Below are positions 33,838 to 34,494 of a stretch of DNA of 34,494 bases, one piece after another. The notes beneath the pieces are model-generated. The model had not been told where the DNA came from, did not search any database, and was given only the letters and a program-made list of their open reading frames with translations. Location of the stretch: assembly GCF_900009265.2 (NCBI RefSeq), contig NZ_LR735022.1:39628-74121 (forward strand). The letters are read 5' to 3'. A program made the translations under genes and the position numbers. Origin of the DNA: Planktothrix paucivesiculata PCC 9631. GTDB taxonomy: Bacteria; Cyanobacteriota; Cyanobacteriia; Cyanobacteriales; Microcoleaceae. Every line of letters starts with the position of its first letter. Positions within the stretch are counted from its first letter, which is position 1.

Positions 33838-34455
33838 CTATTTGAGAAAGATGTTCAATAAAAAATCCGTCTGGAGTGCCTTTGTTTTAAATTTTAAAAC
33901 AACTAACCCTCTTTTGTCACTCTCCGAATTAGGTAAGTAGTAAATCAACCCCCATAGTAACAGAGGTTGGACAATTAAGCGCAGATTATTTAGAGCATTC
34001 TTCCATCCACTTTTCTGATTCCATTGTTGATGATTAGAAAACTTAACAGAATTACTTTCCTGTACATCAGTGTTCTTAATCCATATAGGTCACCCAAGGT
34101 TTTCTTTAATTTACCTGGGAGATTTGTCATGACAAAGGAAGTAGAATTTTTGGGCATTATTTCTGGGTCAGTCGTTATTTCCCAGTAAGTTATGTTCCTT
34201 TTCTTTCCATAAATTATTTCCCTAATATATCTGATTTCTGATTTTTGGTCACTAAATGTTCTCTCAAATTTACACCACTTATTCGCCCTAACCTTTGATC
34301 GGTGAAATTATTCCTAAGTGTAAATATTTGAAGCATTCATAGTTTCTGACTTCTTGAAATAAGTCTTTATACTCGGCACAATATTCATCTATGATGGCAA
34401 CTGTTGGCTGAGCCTCTCTTGCCAAATGCTTCAGGATTTGTATTTCTACATCCAT
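33838..34455 (-). pseudogene. Degenerate IS701-family transposase
   Basis: Three fragments of one transposase lie in order on the minus strand in two frames. The N-terminus, from ATG at 34455, reads I-I-D-E-Y-C-A-E-Y-K-D-L-F-Q-E-V-R and F-K-Y-L-H-L-G, ending at a TAG at 34288. The middle (~34068-34300) reads K-W-C-K-F-E-R-T-F-S-D then Y-W-E-I-T-T-D-P-E and N-S-T-S-F-V-M-T. The C-terminus (33838-~34070) reads G-W-K-N-A-L-N-N-L-R-L-I-V-Q-P. The order matches IS701-type DDE transposases. About 230 residues, including the first catalytic aspartates, are missing between fragments 1 and 2, and another stretch between 2 and 3. It is clearly non-functional. The reading frame also stays open upstream to the window edge. 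Confidence 0.85.
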
Positions 34456-34494
34456 TGCCACACCTACTTTGTAGAGTTTGATCTTTTGATTCTT

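Noticed and set aside
1-34494. CRISPR array or tRNA/rRNA genes
   Set aside because: No regularly spaced identical repeats with unique spacers were seen; the tandem repeats found are coding heptads or short G/C-rich tracts. No tRNA cloverleaf or rRNA-like stretch was recognised, though an unaided reading could miss a tRNA.

Overview
The window is almost certainly cyanobacterial chromosome. The HIP1 octamer GCGATCGC occurs about a dozen times between 1 and 18.6 kb. NusA has the short cyanobacterial form and IF-2 the long one. There are DUF29 proteins, an IS701-type transposase remnant and several palindromes typical of filamentous cyanobacteria. The gene style (AT-rich, TPR arrays fused to transferases) suggests an Oscillatoriales organism such as Planktothrix or Microcoleus; the genus is inference.

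Layout. 0.1-3.8 kb: a TPR-GT61 glycosyltransferase and, convergent with it, a GT2 glycosyltransferase. 4.0-5.4 kb: a membrane protein of unknown function with an S4-like segment. 5.6-11.3 kb: the conserved translation/transcription block rimP-nusA-ylxR-infB, ended by a strong terminator. 11.4-11.9 kb: a TspO/MBR-like membrane protein on the opposite strand. 12.0-18.4 kb: a TPR-sulfotransferase, divergent from a three-transferase giant (GT2-GT2-GT4) and a GDP-mannose 4,6-dehydratase. 18.4-20.0 kb: a debris zone with palindromes, a possible Uma2 fragment, a DUF29 gene and an amber-interrupted retropepsin-like gene. 20.2-29.3 kb: an accessory glycan-modification island with a TPR-WbsX transferase, a GT2, a methyltransferase, a sulfotransferase-methyltransferase fusion, a TPR-methyltransferase and a zinc-ribbon methyltransferase. 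29.3-33.6 kb: an orphan terminator, a repeat, an FkbM methyltransferase with a long coiled coil, a second DUF29 gene and a two-domain glycosyltransferase. 33.8-34.5 kb: a deleted, frameshifted IS701-type transposase.

How it may work together. Outside the housekeeping block, nearly everything builds or decorates a surface polysaccharide: hexose transfer (GT2, GT4, GT61, WbsX), a deoxysugar precursor (Gmd), sulfation (two PAPS-type sulfotransferases) and methylation (five SAM-type domains). No flippase, polymerase or ABC exporter is present, so the glycan must be exported by genes elsewhere. Assembly is strikingly modular. TPR arrays are fused to four unrelated catalytic domains. A small domain with a GW...RxDV...GF signature is attached to four different enzymes in the 20-28.5 kb island. 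A helical module of about 75 residues follows GT2 domains four times. The sequence also holds the scars of how some modules were moved: a 361-nt gap-free duplication, a 29-nt relic of the neighbouring gene, a 32-nt direct repeat around a DUF29 gene, and a palindrome embedded in frame in a glycosyltransferase. These modular fusions and their recombination scars are the main novelty here.
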